Part shown: in pieces, positions 17,602-25,703 of the stretch
How positions within the stretch are numbered: position 1 is the first letter of the stretch
Layout: every line of letters begins with the position of its first letter
NCBI RefSeq assembly: GCF_021390395.1
Contig: NZ_JAJUWT010000031.1
Location: 1-64,000 of the forward strand
Source: Saccharothrix sp. S26
GTDB taxonomy: Bacteria > Actinomycetota > Actinomycetes > Mycobacteriales > Pseudonocardiaceae
Direction: 5' to 3'
DNA length: 64,000 bases
Notes under the pieces: model-generated
Databases searched by the model: none
Told to the model about the DNA's origin: nothing
The model's input: only the letters and a program-made list of their open reading frames with translations
Position numbers and translations under genes: made by a program

Positions 17602-18261
17602 ATGTCCCAGCCGTACGGCGCCCCTCAGCAGCCGCCGGGTCCGGCGCAGCCGGCGGTGGGTGTGAACCTGAACCTCATCCTTCCGCTGGTCGCCGCCGGT
17701 CTGGCGCTCATCGCGTACCTGCTCGCGTTCGCCGACGACGTGCCGTCCTCGGAGTACCTGTACGCGGCGGGCGCGCTCGCCGGCCTGTCCGTGCTGCCGA
17801 AGGCGCCGAAGGGCCTGCTGTACGCGGCCGTGCCGTTCGCGCTGATCCCCACGCTGGGGCTGCTCCAGGGCCTGATCACCACCGAGGCCGACGTCCAGGG
17901 CATGCAGATCGTGCTGCTGATCGTGTCGCTGCTGCTGACCGCGGCCGTCGTGCTGACCCTGCTGCTGGAGACCGGCGTCGTGAAGCTCCAGCCGAAGACC
18001 GCCAACGTCTACGGCCAGCCGGGCGGGTGGAACCCGCACTCCGGCGCGTTCCCGCAGCAGGGCCAGCAGCCGCAGCAGTTCGGCCCGCCGTCCGGCCAGT
18101 TCGGCCAGCAGGCCCCGCCGCCGCAGGCCCAGCAGCCGAACCAGCCGCAGCCGACGTCCTACATGCCGCAGCCCGGCCAGTTCGGCCAGCCGGGCCAGCC
18201 CGGCCAGCAGCCCGGCCAGGGCACGCCGCCCGGCGGGTTCGGCGGACCGCAGCAGGGCTGA
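17602..18261 (+). CDS. DUF5336 membrane protein, 34 kDa antigen-like
   Basis: 219 residues. ATG at 17602 is preceded by GGTGGAGGAG. Four hydrophobic helices (for example LNLILPLVAAGLALIAYLL, QIVLLIVSLLLTAAVVLTLL) lie between a short Pro/Gln N-terminus and a Gln/Pro/Gly-rich cytoplasmic tail (QQGQQPQQFGPP, QFGQPGQPGQQ). Layout and position between sucD and perM match Rv0954, the 34 kDa antigenic protein, which has been linked to the divisome. Exact role unknown. Confidence 0.88.
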   Translation: MSQPYGAPQQPPGPAQPAVGVNLNLILPLVAAGLALIAYLLAFADDVPSSEYLYAAGALAGLSVLPKAPKGLLYAAVPFALIPTLGLLQGLITTEADVQGMQIVLLIVSLLLTAAVVLTLLLETGVVKLQPKTANVYGQPGGWNPHSGAFPQQGQQPQQFGPPSGQFGQQAPPPQAQQPNQPQPTSYMPQPGQFGQPGQPGQQPGQGTPPGGFGGPQQG

Positions 18262-18272
18262 GCACGTCGGGG

Positions 18273-18306
18273 GAGGGGTGGCGCCGCGCTGACGGCGCCA
18301 CCCCTC
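18273..18306 (+). terminator. 13-bp stem-loop terminator
   Basis: GAGGGGTGGCGCC (18273-18285) pairs with GGCGCCACCCCTC (18294-18306), directly after the DUF5336 gene, followed by TTCG. Confidence 0.75.
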
Positions 18307-18363
18307 TTCGCGTGTCCGGCGCGTCTCGCCCGAACGGCTCACCGCTACTGGGACAGTGGGAGG

Positions 18364-19869
18364 ATGTCGGTGCAGCAAACGACCTCGCACGGCGTCGTGG
18401 CGGACTCCGTCCGCCCACCCGAGTTCTCCCGCGCCGAACGGGTGCGCGTGCTCACGATGACCGCCGCCGGGTCGGTGGTCATCGGCTACGCCGGGGTGGC
18501 GGCGCTGCTCGCGCTGATCTCCTCGACGGCCGCGCACGCCTCGTTCTCCACCACCGGCGTGCTCACCGCCGCCGCGCCGGGCTGGCTGGTCGCCCACCAC
18601 GTGCCGCTGCGCTTCGACGGCGGGCAGCTCGGCCTGCTGCCGCTGCTGCCGACCGCGCTGGTGATGCTGCTGGTGTACCGGGCGGCGGCGGGCGCGGCGG
18701 ACCGGCTGGGGCTGTTCGAGCCGTTGCAGGCGCGGTCGGTGGTGTTCAGCATCGCCGGGGCGCACGCCGCGGTGGGCGGCCTGATCGCGTTCCTGATGGG
18801 TGACGAGGGCCCGGTCCGGGCCACGCCCGCGGTGGCGTTCTTCGGGTGCGCGGTGGTGTCCGGGGTGGCCGCGGTCGCGGGCGTCGCGCAGCGCTGCGGC
18901 CTGGTGGAGGTCGTGTTCGAGCGGGTCGACCCGGTGGCGCGGCGAGGGTTGCGCGCGGGCGCGATGGCGTTGTTCGCGCTGGCGGCGGCGGGCGCTTCGG
19001 TGCTGGCGCTGGGGTTGGCGTTCTCGTGGTCCACGACCGCGGTGCTGTTCGACCAGAGCGGCGGCACCGTCGGCACCGGCCTGGGCATCTGGCTGCTGTG
19101 CCTGGCGTACCTGCCGAACGCCGTGGTCGGCGCGCTGTCGTACGTGGTGGGCGCGGGGTTCTCGATCGGCTCGGTGGTGGTGGGGCCGCTGGAGTTCGCC
19201 GCCGGCCCGGTGCCCGCCGTGCCGCTGCTGGCCGCGTTGCCGCAGGAGCAGGCGGGCTACCTGCCGCTGGTGCTCGTGCTGCCGGGCGTGATCGGCGTGC
19301 TGGTCGGGTTCTCGTTGCGCGACGCGGCCGCGACGCCCCGGGCGAGGGTGCGCGCGGTGCTGGTCGCGGCGGTGACCGCGGGCGTCGGCACGCTGGTGCT
19401 GGCGGCGGTGGCCGGTGGCGCGCTGGGCGGCGGGGTGTTCAACCCGGTCACGATCCCGGCCGGGCTGCTGGCCGTGCTCACGTTCGGGTGGACGACCGTG
19501 CCGGGCGCGGTGGTGGCCTGGTTCGCCGGGCCGAGGCCGCCGCGCGTGGTGACGCCCGAGCCCGTTGCCGCGGAAGAGCCCGACGAGGGCGACTCCGACG
19601 ACTCCGGCGTCTCCGATGACGAAGTCGAGTACGACGAGGAAGCGGAAGAGTACGAGGACGAGGTCGAAGAAGAAGAGGACGACGAGGACGACGAGTTCGA
19701 CCACGAGCTGGACGAGTACGACGACCTCGACGAGCTCGAAGATCCGGAGGAGTTCGAGGACGACTCCGAGCCCGAGCCCGACGAGCCGGGTGACGACTCG
19801 GACGACTCCGGCGACTCCGACGACGTGGACCCGGAGCCGGACCCGGACCTGGCCGACAAGCCCCGCTAG
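18364..19869 (+). CDS. perM: cell division protein PerM
   Basis: 501 residues. About ten membrane helices span residues 35-390 (for example LTMTAAGSVVIGYAGVAALLAL). A strongly acidic C-terminal tail of about 100 residues follows, almost all Asp/Glu/Ser (EEYEDEVEEEEDDEDDEFD). Synteny with Rv0955 (sucD-DUF5336-perM-purN) identifies it as the DUF6350/PerM protein that supports division under magnesium limitation by stabilising FtsB in mycobacteria. The long acidic tail might bind Mg2+ or basic partners (inference). Confidence 0.88.
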   Translation: MSVQQTTSHGVVADSVRPPEFSRAERVRVLTMTAAGSVVIGYAGVAALLALISSTAAHASFSTTGVLTAAAPGWLVAHHVPLRFDGGQLGLLPLLPTALVMLLVYRAAAGAADRLGLFEPLQARSVVFSIAGAHAAVGGLIAFLMGDEGPVRATPAVAFFGCAVVSGVAAVAGVAQRCGLVEVVFERVDPVARRGLRAGAMALFALAAAGASVLALGLAFSWSTTAVLFDQSGGTVGTGLGIWLLCLAYLPNAVVGALSYVVGAGFSIGSVVVGPLEFAAGPVPAVPLLAALPQEQAGYLPLVLVLPGVIGVLVGFSLRDAAATPRARVRAVLVAAVTAGVGTLVLAAVAGGALGGGVFNPVTIPAGLLAVLTFGWTTVPGAVVAWFAGPRPPRVVTPEPVAAEEPDEGDSDDSGVSDDEVEYDEEAEEYEDEVEEEEDDEDDEFDHELDEYDDLDELEDPEEFEDDSEPEPDEPGDDSDDSGDSDDVDPEPDPDLADKPR

Positions 19870-19897
19870 GCAACGCCTAGGCTGCTCTTGAGCTGCT

Positions 19898-20560
19898 GTG
19901 ACAGTCCCCAGCAAGGAGAGCACGCTGAGCGCCGCGACCACACTCCGGCTTCCCGTCCCCGCCAGGGTCGTCGTCCTCGTCTCCGGTTCCGGCACCCTGT
20001 TGCAGGCGTTGCTGGACGCGGCGGCCGACCCCGGATACCCGGTCGAGGTGGTGGCCGTCGGCGCGGACCGCGACGGCATCGAGGGCCTGAGCCGCGCCGA
20101 GCGCGCCGGTGTCCCCGCCTTCGCGGTGAAGCTGCGCGACCACGCCGACCGCGACGCCTGGGACGCCGCGCTGGCCGACGCCGTCGAGGCGCACCGGCCC
20201 GACCTGGTGGTCTCCGCCGGGTTCATGAAGATCCTCGGACCCGCCTTCCTGGCCCGCTTCGGCGGCCGGATGGTCAACACCCACCCCGCGCTGCTGCCCG
20301 CCTTCCCCGGCGCGCACGGCGTCCGCGACGCCGTCGACTACGGCGTGAAGGTGAGCGGCGCGACCGTGCACCTGGTGGACGGCGGGGTGGACACCGGGCC
20401 GATCCTGGCCCAGGAAGCGGTCGTCGTCGCCGATGACGACGACGTCGAAAGCCTGCACGAGCGCATCAAGGTGGTGGAGCGGCGACTGCTGGTCGACGTG
20501 GTCGCCCGCCTGGCCCGCGAGGGCTGCACCGTGAACGGACGAAAGGTGAGCATCCCGTGA
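19898..20560 (+). CDS. purN: phosphoribosylglycinamide formyltransferase
   Basis: 220 residues as drawn from GTG 19898. It transfers a formyl group from 10-formyl-THF to GAR in purine synthesis. Motifs are [27 protein letters not shown], the catalytic segment [15 protein letters not shown] (Asn, His), and DTGPILAQ with Asp. The start is uncertain: GTG 19898 lacks an RBS, but AAGGAG (19913-19918) sits six bases before an in-frame CTG at 19925 that would give a 211-residue protein. The stop overlaps the purH start (GTGA). Confidence 0.95.
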   Translation: MTVPSKESTLSAATTLRLPVPARVVVLVSGSGTLLQALLDAAADPGYPVEVVAVGADRDGIEGLSRAERAGVPAFAVKLRDHADRDAWDAALADAVEAHRPDLVVSAGFMKILGPAFLARFGGRMVNTHPALLPAFPGAHGVRDAVDYGVKVSGATVHLVDGGVDTGPILAQEAVVVADDDDVESLHERIKVVERRLLVDVVARLAREGCTVNGRKVSIP

Positions 20561-22140
20561 CCACTCCTGCCGAGAGGCGACCGGTTCGCCGGGCCCTGAT
20601 CGGGGTTTCCGACAAGTCGGGGCTGCTGGAACTGGCCACCGGCCTGCACGCGGCCGGAGTCGAGATCGTCTCCACCGGCGGCACGGCGCGCGCGCTGGCC
20701 GACGCGGGCGTGCCCGTCACGCCGGTCGAGCAGGTCACCGGGTTCCCGGAGGCGCTGGACGGCCGGGTGAAGACGCTGCACCCCGGCGTGCACGCGGGCC
20801 TGCTCGCCGACACGCGCCGCCCCGCGCACGTGGAGAAGCTGCGAGAGCTGGGCATCGAGCCGTTCGACCTGCTCGTGGTGAACCTGTACCCGTTCACGCA
20901 GACCGTGGCGTCGGGCGCGTCGCCGGACGAGTGCGTGGAGCAGATCGACATCGGCGGGCCGGCCATGGTGCGCGCGTCGGCCAAGAACCACGCCAGCGTG
21001 GCCGTCGTCGTGGACCCGTCGCGGTACTCGTGGGTGTTGGAGCAGGTCAAGGCCGGTGGCTTCACCCTGGCCGACCGGCAAGGGCTGGCCGTGGACGCGT
21101 TCCGGCACACCGCGTCCTACGACGTGGCCGTGGCGTCGTGGCTGGGCAACGTGGTCGCGCCGGACGACGAGGGCTCCGGCTTCCCCGGCTGGGTCGGCGC
21201 GACGTGGAACCGCAAGCAGGTGCTGCGCTACGGCGAGAACCCGCACCAGCGGGCCGCGTTGTACACGCAGGGCGACGGGCGCTCCGGGCTGGCGACCGCC
21301 GAGCAGCTGCACGGCAAGGAGATGTCCTACAACAACTTCGTGGACGCCGACGCGGCGTGGCGCGCGGCGTGGGACCACGAGCTGCCGTGCGTGGCGATCA
21401 TCAAGCACGCCAACCCGTGCGGCATCGCGGTGTCCCGGGTGGACGGTCCGGGCGCGATCGCCGAGGCGCACCGCAACGCGCACGCGTGCGACCCGGTGAG
21501 CGCGTTCGGCGGCGTGATCGCGGTCAACCGCGAGGTGACCGTGGAGATGGCCGAGCAGGTCGCGGAGATCTTCACCGAGGTGATCATCGCCCCGTCCTAC
21601 GCCGACGGCGCGGTGGACGTGCTCACGCGCAAGAAGAACATCCGCATCCTGGTCGCGCCGGCGCCCGAGCGCGGCGGCGTGGAGCTGCGCGCGGTGTCGG
21701 GCGGGCTGTTGGTGCAGACGTCGGACACCATCGAGGCCGAGGGCGACGACCCGGCCAAGTGGACGTTGGCGTGCGGCACGCCGTTGGACGAGGAGGGCAT
21801 GGCCGACCTGGCGTTCGTGTGGCGGGCGTGCCGGGCGGTGAAGTCGAACGCGATCCTGCTCGCCTCCGGCGGCGCGACCGTCGGCGCGGGCATGGGTCAG
21901 GTCAACCGGGTCGACGCGGCCCGGCTGGCGGTGGCGCGCGCCGGTGACCGGGCACGGGGTTCGGTGGCCGCGTCGGACGCGTTCTTCCCGTTCCCGGACG
22001 GGCTGGAGGTGCTGGTGCAGGCCGGTGTGCGGGCGATCGTGCAGCCCGGTGGCTCGGTGCGTGACGCGGAGGTGATCGCGGCGGCGGAGGCGGCCGGCGC
22101 GACCGTGTACCTGACCGGCACGCGGCACTTCGCGCACTAG
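20557..22140 (+). CDS. purH: bifunctional AICAR transformylase/IMP cyclohydrolase
   Basis: 527 residues, last two steps of IMP synthesis. The N-terminal IMP cyclohydrolase is MGS-like: [42 protein letters not shown]. The C-terminal transformylase has [14 protein letters not shown], the Lys-His motif [12 protein letters not shown] and [14 protein letters not shown]. The GTG start shares bases with the purN stop, so translation is coupled. An inverted repeat at 22152-22190 terminates it. Confidence 0.97.
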   Translation: MTTPAERRPVRRALIGVSDKSGLLELATGLHAAGVEIVSTGGTARALADAGVPVTPVEQVTGFPEALDGRVKTLHPGVHAGLLADTRRPAHVEKLRELGIEPFDLLVVNLYPFTQTVASGASPDECVEQIDIGGPAMVRASAKNHASVAVVVDPSRYSWVLEQVKAGGFTLADRQGLAVDAFRHTASYDVAVASWLGNVVAPDDEGSGFPGWVGATWNRKQVLRYGENPHQRAALYTQGDGRSGLATAEQLHGKEMSYNNFVDADAAWRAAWDHELPCVAIIKHANPCGIAVSRVDGPGAIAEAHRNAHACDPVSAFGGVIAVNREVTVEMAEQVAEIFTEVIIAPSYADGAVDVLTRKKNIRILVAPAPERGGVELRAVSGGLLVQTSDTIEAEGDDPAKWTLACGTPLDEEGMADLAFVWRACRAVKSNAILLASGGATVGAGMGQVNRVDAARLAVARAGDRARGSVAASDAFFPFPDGLEVLVQAGVRAIVQPGGSVRDAEVIAAAEAAGATVYLTGTRHFAH

Positions 22141-22151
22141 GTTCCACACTT

Positions 22152-22190
22152 CGAGGGGGGCTCTTCGCCGAGTGCGAGGAGCCCCCCTCG
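22152..22190. terminator. 12-bp bidirectional stem-loop
   Basis: CGAGGGGGGCTC (22152-22163) pairs with GAGCCCCCCTCG (22179-22190). It lies between the purH stop (22140) and the stop of the convergent gene (22193), so it can serve both. Confidence 0.8.
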
Positions 22191-22192
22191 CG

Positions 22193-22942
22193 TTACTCGG
22201 AGGTCAGCTCCTCAGCCGCTTTGACGGCCACGGCCTCGGCGTCCTCGAGGGGGAAGCCCGAGTCGGTGAAGAAGCCCTTGTCGTGGCCCTGGTAGCGGAT
22301 GTTCCACACCACCGTGCCCTTGCGGACCAGCAGGTTGACCTCGGTGAGGTCGGCGGGCGAGGCCGGGATGAGGATCATCGACTCGTCGCCGATGCCGAGG
22401 GGCTTGGCCTGCTCGCCGGTGGCGTAGGAGGTGAAGCTCGCGTAGTTGTCGTGCGCCTGGTCGACGTTGCGGTCCTGCTTGTCGGAGAACGTGGTGAAGT
22501 CGTAGACGAGGAAGCTGAGGCGGCGCGTGTTCCGGCCGTCCTTGCCCTTGGTCTGCTCCCAGGCGCAGTGGGTCTGCTTCATGCCTTTCTTGGCGTCGGT
22601 CGGTGCCTGGACGAGGCGGAAGCTGCTGACGTGCGCCTGCGCCTTCACCTCGTCGCTGAGCGCGCACTGGGCGATGGGCTCCGCGCCGGGGCCGCCGCCG
22701 GGTTCGTCGAGGTAGTCGAGGTACATCGTGCCGACCACGCCGGCGAGGACGAGCACGACGACGCCGATCACGATGCCGACGACCAGCCCGGTCCGCTTCT
22801 TGCGCGGCGGCGGGCCGTACCCGGCGGGTGGCTGCTGGTAGCCCTGCGGCGGGAAGCCGGGTGGCGGTGGGCCGTGGCCGGGCTGGGGTTGTGGCTGGTG
22901 GGGCCACTGCTGCGGGTTCTGCGGGTGCTGAGGTGCGTTCAC
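22193..22942 (-). CDS. single-pass membrane protein with Pro/Gln-rich N-terminus
   Basis: 249 residues from GTG 22942, preceded by GGGGGGAACC. The first 45 residues are Pro/Gln-rich (QWPHQPQPQPGHGPPP). A basic stop (RKKR) and one membrane helix (TGLVVGIVIGVVVLVLAGVVGTM, about 48-72) follow. The outer domain of about 175 residues has two Cys (IAQCALSDEV, THCAWEQT) that may pair, like DUF3558-type lipoprotein domains of actinomycetes. It is divergent from the SOS mutasome operon. Function unknown. Confidence 0.8.
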   Translation of the reverse strand: MNAPQHPQNPQQWPHQPQPQPGHGPPPPGFPPQGYQQPPAGYGPPPRKKRTGLVVGIVIGVVVLVLAGVVGTMYLDYLDEPGGGPGAEPIAQCALSDEVKAQAHVSSFRLVQAPTDAKKGMKQTHCAWEQTKGKDGRNTRRLSFLVYDFTTFSDKQDRNVDQAHDNYASFTSYATGEQAKPLGIGDESMILIPASPADLTEVNLLVRKGTVVWNIRYQGHDKGFFTDSGFPLEDAEAVAVKAAEELTSE

Positions 22943-23013
22943 GGTTCCCCCCGTGGTGCGATCGGTGCGCGCGGAGCAGTCTGCCGGCCACCCGATCGGG
23001 GACACCGCCGGCA

Positions 23014-23042
23014 TTGACAGCGGGTGGTTGCTTCGCGATAAG
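23014..23042 (+). promoter_or_regulatory. promoter of the mutasome operon
   Basis: TTGACA at 23014-23019, 17 bases, then GATAAG at 23037-23042. The LexA operator begins 14 bases downstream, where it would cover the transcription start. Confidence 0.6.
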
Positions 23043-23055
23043 ATCACCGTGTCGT

Positions 23056-23071
23056 TCGAACAGGTGTTCGA
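23056..23071. promoter_or_regulatory. LexA operator (SOS box)
   Basis: TCGAACAGGTGTTCGA is a perfect 6-4-6 palindrome matching the actinobacterial SOS box TCGAAC-N4-GTTCGA. It lies 72 bases before the imuA' start, so the operon should be derepressed by DNA damage. Confidence 0.9.
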
Positions 23072-23142
23072 CAGACAGGTCGCCGAACTTCCCACGGCGA
23101 TCCGCGCACAGGGGTGCGCGCGGATCAGTGGGAGGAGGGCGG

Positions 23143-23877
23143 GTGTCCAGGTCGGCAACGGCGACGCTGACCGCGCTCGGGGTAGGCGCGGCGGGCGAGC
23201 TGACCACGGCACCGGCTCAGGCCCTGCCGGTTCGCGGGGAACTGGCAGGGCTCCTCCCGTGGGGCGGCCTGCGGCGGGGCAGCACGGTGTCGGTGCGCGG
23301 GTCGACATCGTTGCTGCTCGCGCTGATGGCCGCGGCGACAGGCGAAGGGTGCTGGGCGGCCGTGGTCGGCCTGCCGCGGTGCGGGGCACTGGCGGCGGCC
23401 GAGTTGGGCGTGGCCGTCCATCGACTCGCCCTGGTCCCCGAACCTGGCCGGGACCAGGGCGAGGTCGAGAAGACCGTGGCCGCCCTGCTGGACGGCTTCG
23501 ACCTGGTGGCGCTGGCCACCCCGGTCACCGCGGCGACCTCGCGCAAGCTCTCCGCCAGGGCCCGGCACCGCAAGGCGGTCCTGCTGCCGTTCGCCGTCCC
23601 GTGGCCCGGCTCCGACGTGGAGCTGACGGCGACCTCCACCCGGTGGACGGGCCTGCACACCGGCCACGGCCTGCTGACCTCCCGCACCGTGACCGTCGAA
23701 GCGACCGGCCGAGGCGCGGCCACCCGCCCCCGCCGAACCACCCTGGTCCTGCCAGGCGATAACGAAACCCCACGTCCGGGCCTGGTGTCCCTGCCATCCA
23801 CCACCCCATCGCCGCCCGGCAACTCACCGCTCCCCGTCGCCGGCCCGTCGTCGTCCGCCACCCCCCGGGCGGTGTGA
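23143..23877 (+). CDS. imuA': ImuA' mutasome protein
   Basis: 244 residues from GTG 23143, preceded by GGGAGGAGGG. RecA-like scaffold: the region LPWGGLRRGSTVSVRGSTSLLLALMAAATGE is in the place of a Walker A, but no full P-loop GKT is present. ALVPEPGRDQGEV and LPFAVPWPGSDVELTATST follow. In mycobacteria ImuA' works with ImuB to bring the error-prone polymerase DnaE2 to stalled forks. The Pro/Ser-rich C-terminus is likely disordered. First gene of the LexA-controlled operon, three bases upstream of imuB. Confidence 0.88.
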   Translation: MSRSATATLTALGVGAAGELTTAPAQALPVRGELAGLLPWGGLRRGSTVSVRGSTSLLLALMAAATGEGCWAAVVGLPRCGALAAAELGVAVHRLALVPEPGRDQGEVEKTVAALLDGFDLVALATPVTAATSRKLSARARHRKAVLLPFAVPWPGSDVELTATSTRWTGLHTGHGLLTSRTVTVEATGRGAATRPRRTTLVLPGDNETPRPGLVSLPSTTPSPPGNSPLPVAGPSSSATPRAV

Positions 23878-23880
23878 GGC

Positions 23881-25497
23881 GTGACCGTTCCCCATTCCGC
23901 CGAAGAGGTGAACCCCCTGTACACGCTCGCCGTCTGGTGCCCCGACTGGCCGGTGGTGGCAGCCGCCGCCGAAGCCTCGCTCCCCCCACAACTGCCCGCT
24001 GCCGTCGTCGGGGCGGGCGAGGTCGTCACCTGCTCGGCGGTCGCCCGTGCCGAAGGGGTGCGGCGCGGGATGAGGCGGCGCGCGGCGCAGGGGCAGTGCC
24101 CCGAGCTGGCCGTCTTCGAGTACGACGAGGTGCGTGACGCCCGGCTCTTCGAGCCCGTCGCGACGGCGGTGGAGGAGCTCGCGCCCGGCATCGAGGTGGT
24201 CCGGCCGGGGCTCGTGGTCGTCGCGGCCAAGGGGCCCGTCGGGTACTTCGGGTCCGCCGAGTCGGCCGCCGAGCGCCTGGTCGACCACATCGCGGTCCAC
24301 ACCGGGGTCGAGGCGCAGGTCGGGTTCGCCGACGGGCTGTTCGCGTCCACCCTGGCCGCGCACCGCGGGGTGGTCGTGCCGCCCGGCCGGACCCGCGACT
24401 TCCTCGCGCCGCTGGGCATCCACGAACTCGACCAGCCCGCCGAGCGCCGGGAGGACCGGGCCGCGCTGGTCGACCTGCTGCGCCGCCTCGGCCTGCGCAC
24501 CCTGGGCGCGTTCGCCGCCGTGCCCGAGCGCGACGTCGCCACCCGCTTCGGCCGCGCCGCCGTGCTGGCCCACCGGCTGGCCGCCGGGCTGGAGGAACGT
24601 CCCCGGTCACGCCGACAACCGCCACCTGAGCTGTCGGTCACCCGGGAGCTCGACCCGCCGGTCGACCGGGTCGACGCGGCGGCGTTCGCGGCCAAGGCCC
24701 TCGCCGAACGCCTGCACGCGCACCTCGCCGACCGCGGCCTGGCCTGCACCCGCCTCGGCATCCGGGCCACCACCGAGAACGGCGAGGAGCTGCACCGGGT
24801 GTGGCGCTGCGCCGAGCCGCTCACCCCGCAGGGCATCGCGGACCGCGTCCGCTGGCAGCTCGACGGCTGGCTCACCCGCGGCCGCCTCGACCGGACCGGG
24901 CCCACCGCCGCCATCCACCTGCTGCGCCTGGACCCCGAAGAGGTGGTCGACGCCACCGCGCTGCAACTGGGCCTGTGGCCGGGCGCGGGCCGGGACCAGG
25001 GCGAGGCGGCCGAACGCGCGGCGCGCGCGATGGTGCACGTCCAGGGCCTGCTCGGGCCGGACGCCGTGCTCACCCCCGTGCTCGGCGGCGGGCGTGGCCC
25101 GGTCGAACGGGTGCGGCTGGTGCCGTGGGGCGACGAGCGCGTCCCGGCGGCCGACCCCGACCAGCCGTGGCCGGGGCAGTTGCCCGCGCCGTCGCCCGCC
25201 ACGGTGTTCGCCGAGCCCGGACCGGTCGCGCTGCTGGACTCCTCCGGCGCGGACGTCGTGGTCACCGGCTACGCCGAGCTGGTCGTGCGGCCGCACCGGA
25301 TCGTGCACGGCGGCCGGACGCGGCAGGTCGTGGCGTGGTCGGGGCCGTGGCCGGTGGACGAGCGCTGGTGGGACGCGGAGAACGCGATGCGCGGAGCCCG
25401 GTTGCAGGTGCTGGGAGCCGCGGCGGACGGCGAGGAACAAGCGTTCCTGCTGATCCGCGCGGGTGGCAAGTGGGCCGTGGAAGGGGTGTACGACTGA
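23881..25497 (+). CDS. imuB: ImuB, Y-family polymerase-like adaptor
   Basis: 538 residues from GTG 23881. An alternative GTG lies 10 codons on, at NPLYTLAVWCPDWPVVAA. The Y-family fold is recognisable, but the catalytic carboxylates are missing: CPDWPVVAAAAE replaces the first DxDxF site and VRPGLVVVAAKGPVG replaces the SxDE site. This is typical of ImuB, which is a non-catalytic hub binding the beta clamp, ImuA' and DnaE2. A helix-hairpin-helix region follows (LLRRLGLRTLGAFAAVPERD). The stop shares bases with the next small ORF (ATGA). Confidence 0.93.
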   Translation: MTVPHSAEEVNPLYTLAVWCPDWPVVAAAAEASLPPQLPAAVVGAGEVVTCSAVARAEGVRRGMRRRAAQGQCPELAVFEYDEVRDARLFEPVATAVEELAPGIEVVRPGLVVVAAKGPVGYFGSAESAAERLVDHIAVHTGVEAQVGFADGLFASTLAAHRGVVVPPGRTRDFLAPLGIHELDQPAERREDRAALVDLLRRLGLRTLGAFAAVPERDVATRFGRAAVLAHRLAAGLEERPRSRRQPPPELSVTRELDPPVDRVDAAAFAAKALAERLHAHLADRGLACTRLGIRATTENGEELHRVWRCAEPLTPQGIADRVRWQLDGWLTRGRLDRTGPTAAIHLLRLDPEEVVDATALQLGLWPGAGRDQGEAAERAARAMVHVQGLLGPDAVLTPVLGGGRGPVERVRLVPWGDERVPAADPDQPWPGQLPAPSPATVFAEPGPVALLDSSGADVVVTGYAELVVRPHRIVHGGRTRQVVAWSGPWPVDERWWDAENAMRGARLQVLGAAADGEEQAFLLIRAGGKWAVEGVYD

Positions 25498-25703
25498 TGA
25501 GCGGTGACTTTCCCGAGCCGGACCGGCGTGGTCTGGCCGAGTGGCTGCACGACCGCGCCGCGTCCGACCGGCGTGACGTGCCGGAGCAGCGCGGTGGACC
25601 GGCCTACGTGGTGAGCTCCGGCCGGCTCCCGGCGCGACTGCCGCCACCCGCGCCGGAACTGTCGATCCCGACGCCCCGCCGAGCACCGGACGACCCGCGC
25701 TGA
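25497..25703 (+). CDS. small protein between imuB and dnaE2
   Basis: 68 residues. ATG at 25497 overlaps the imuB stop, and its TGA at 25701-25703 overlaps the dnaE2 ATG, so both junctions are ATGA. This implies strict translational coupling and makes it a real gene. It is hydrophilic: DFPEPDRRGLAEWLHDRAAS is a probable amphipathic helix, followed by a Pro-rich tail (LPARLPPPAPELSIP). No family is recognised. By position it could be a fourth mutasome part or a clamp/polymerase-binding peptide (inference). Confidence 0.8.
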   Translation: MSGDFPEPDRRGLAEWLHDRAASDRRDVPEQRGGPAYVVSSGRLPARLPPPAPELSIPTPRRAPDDPR

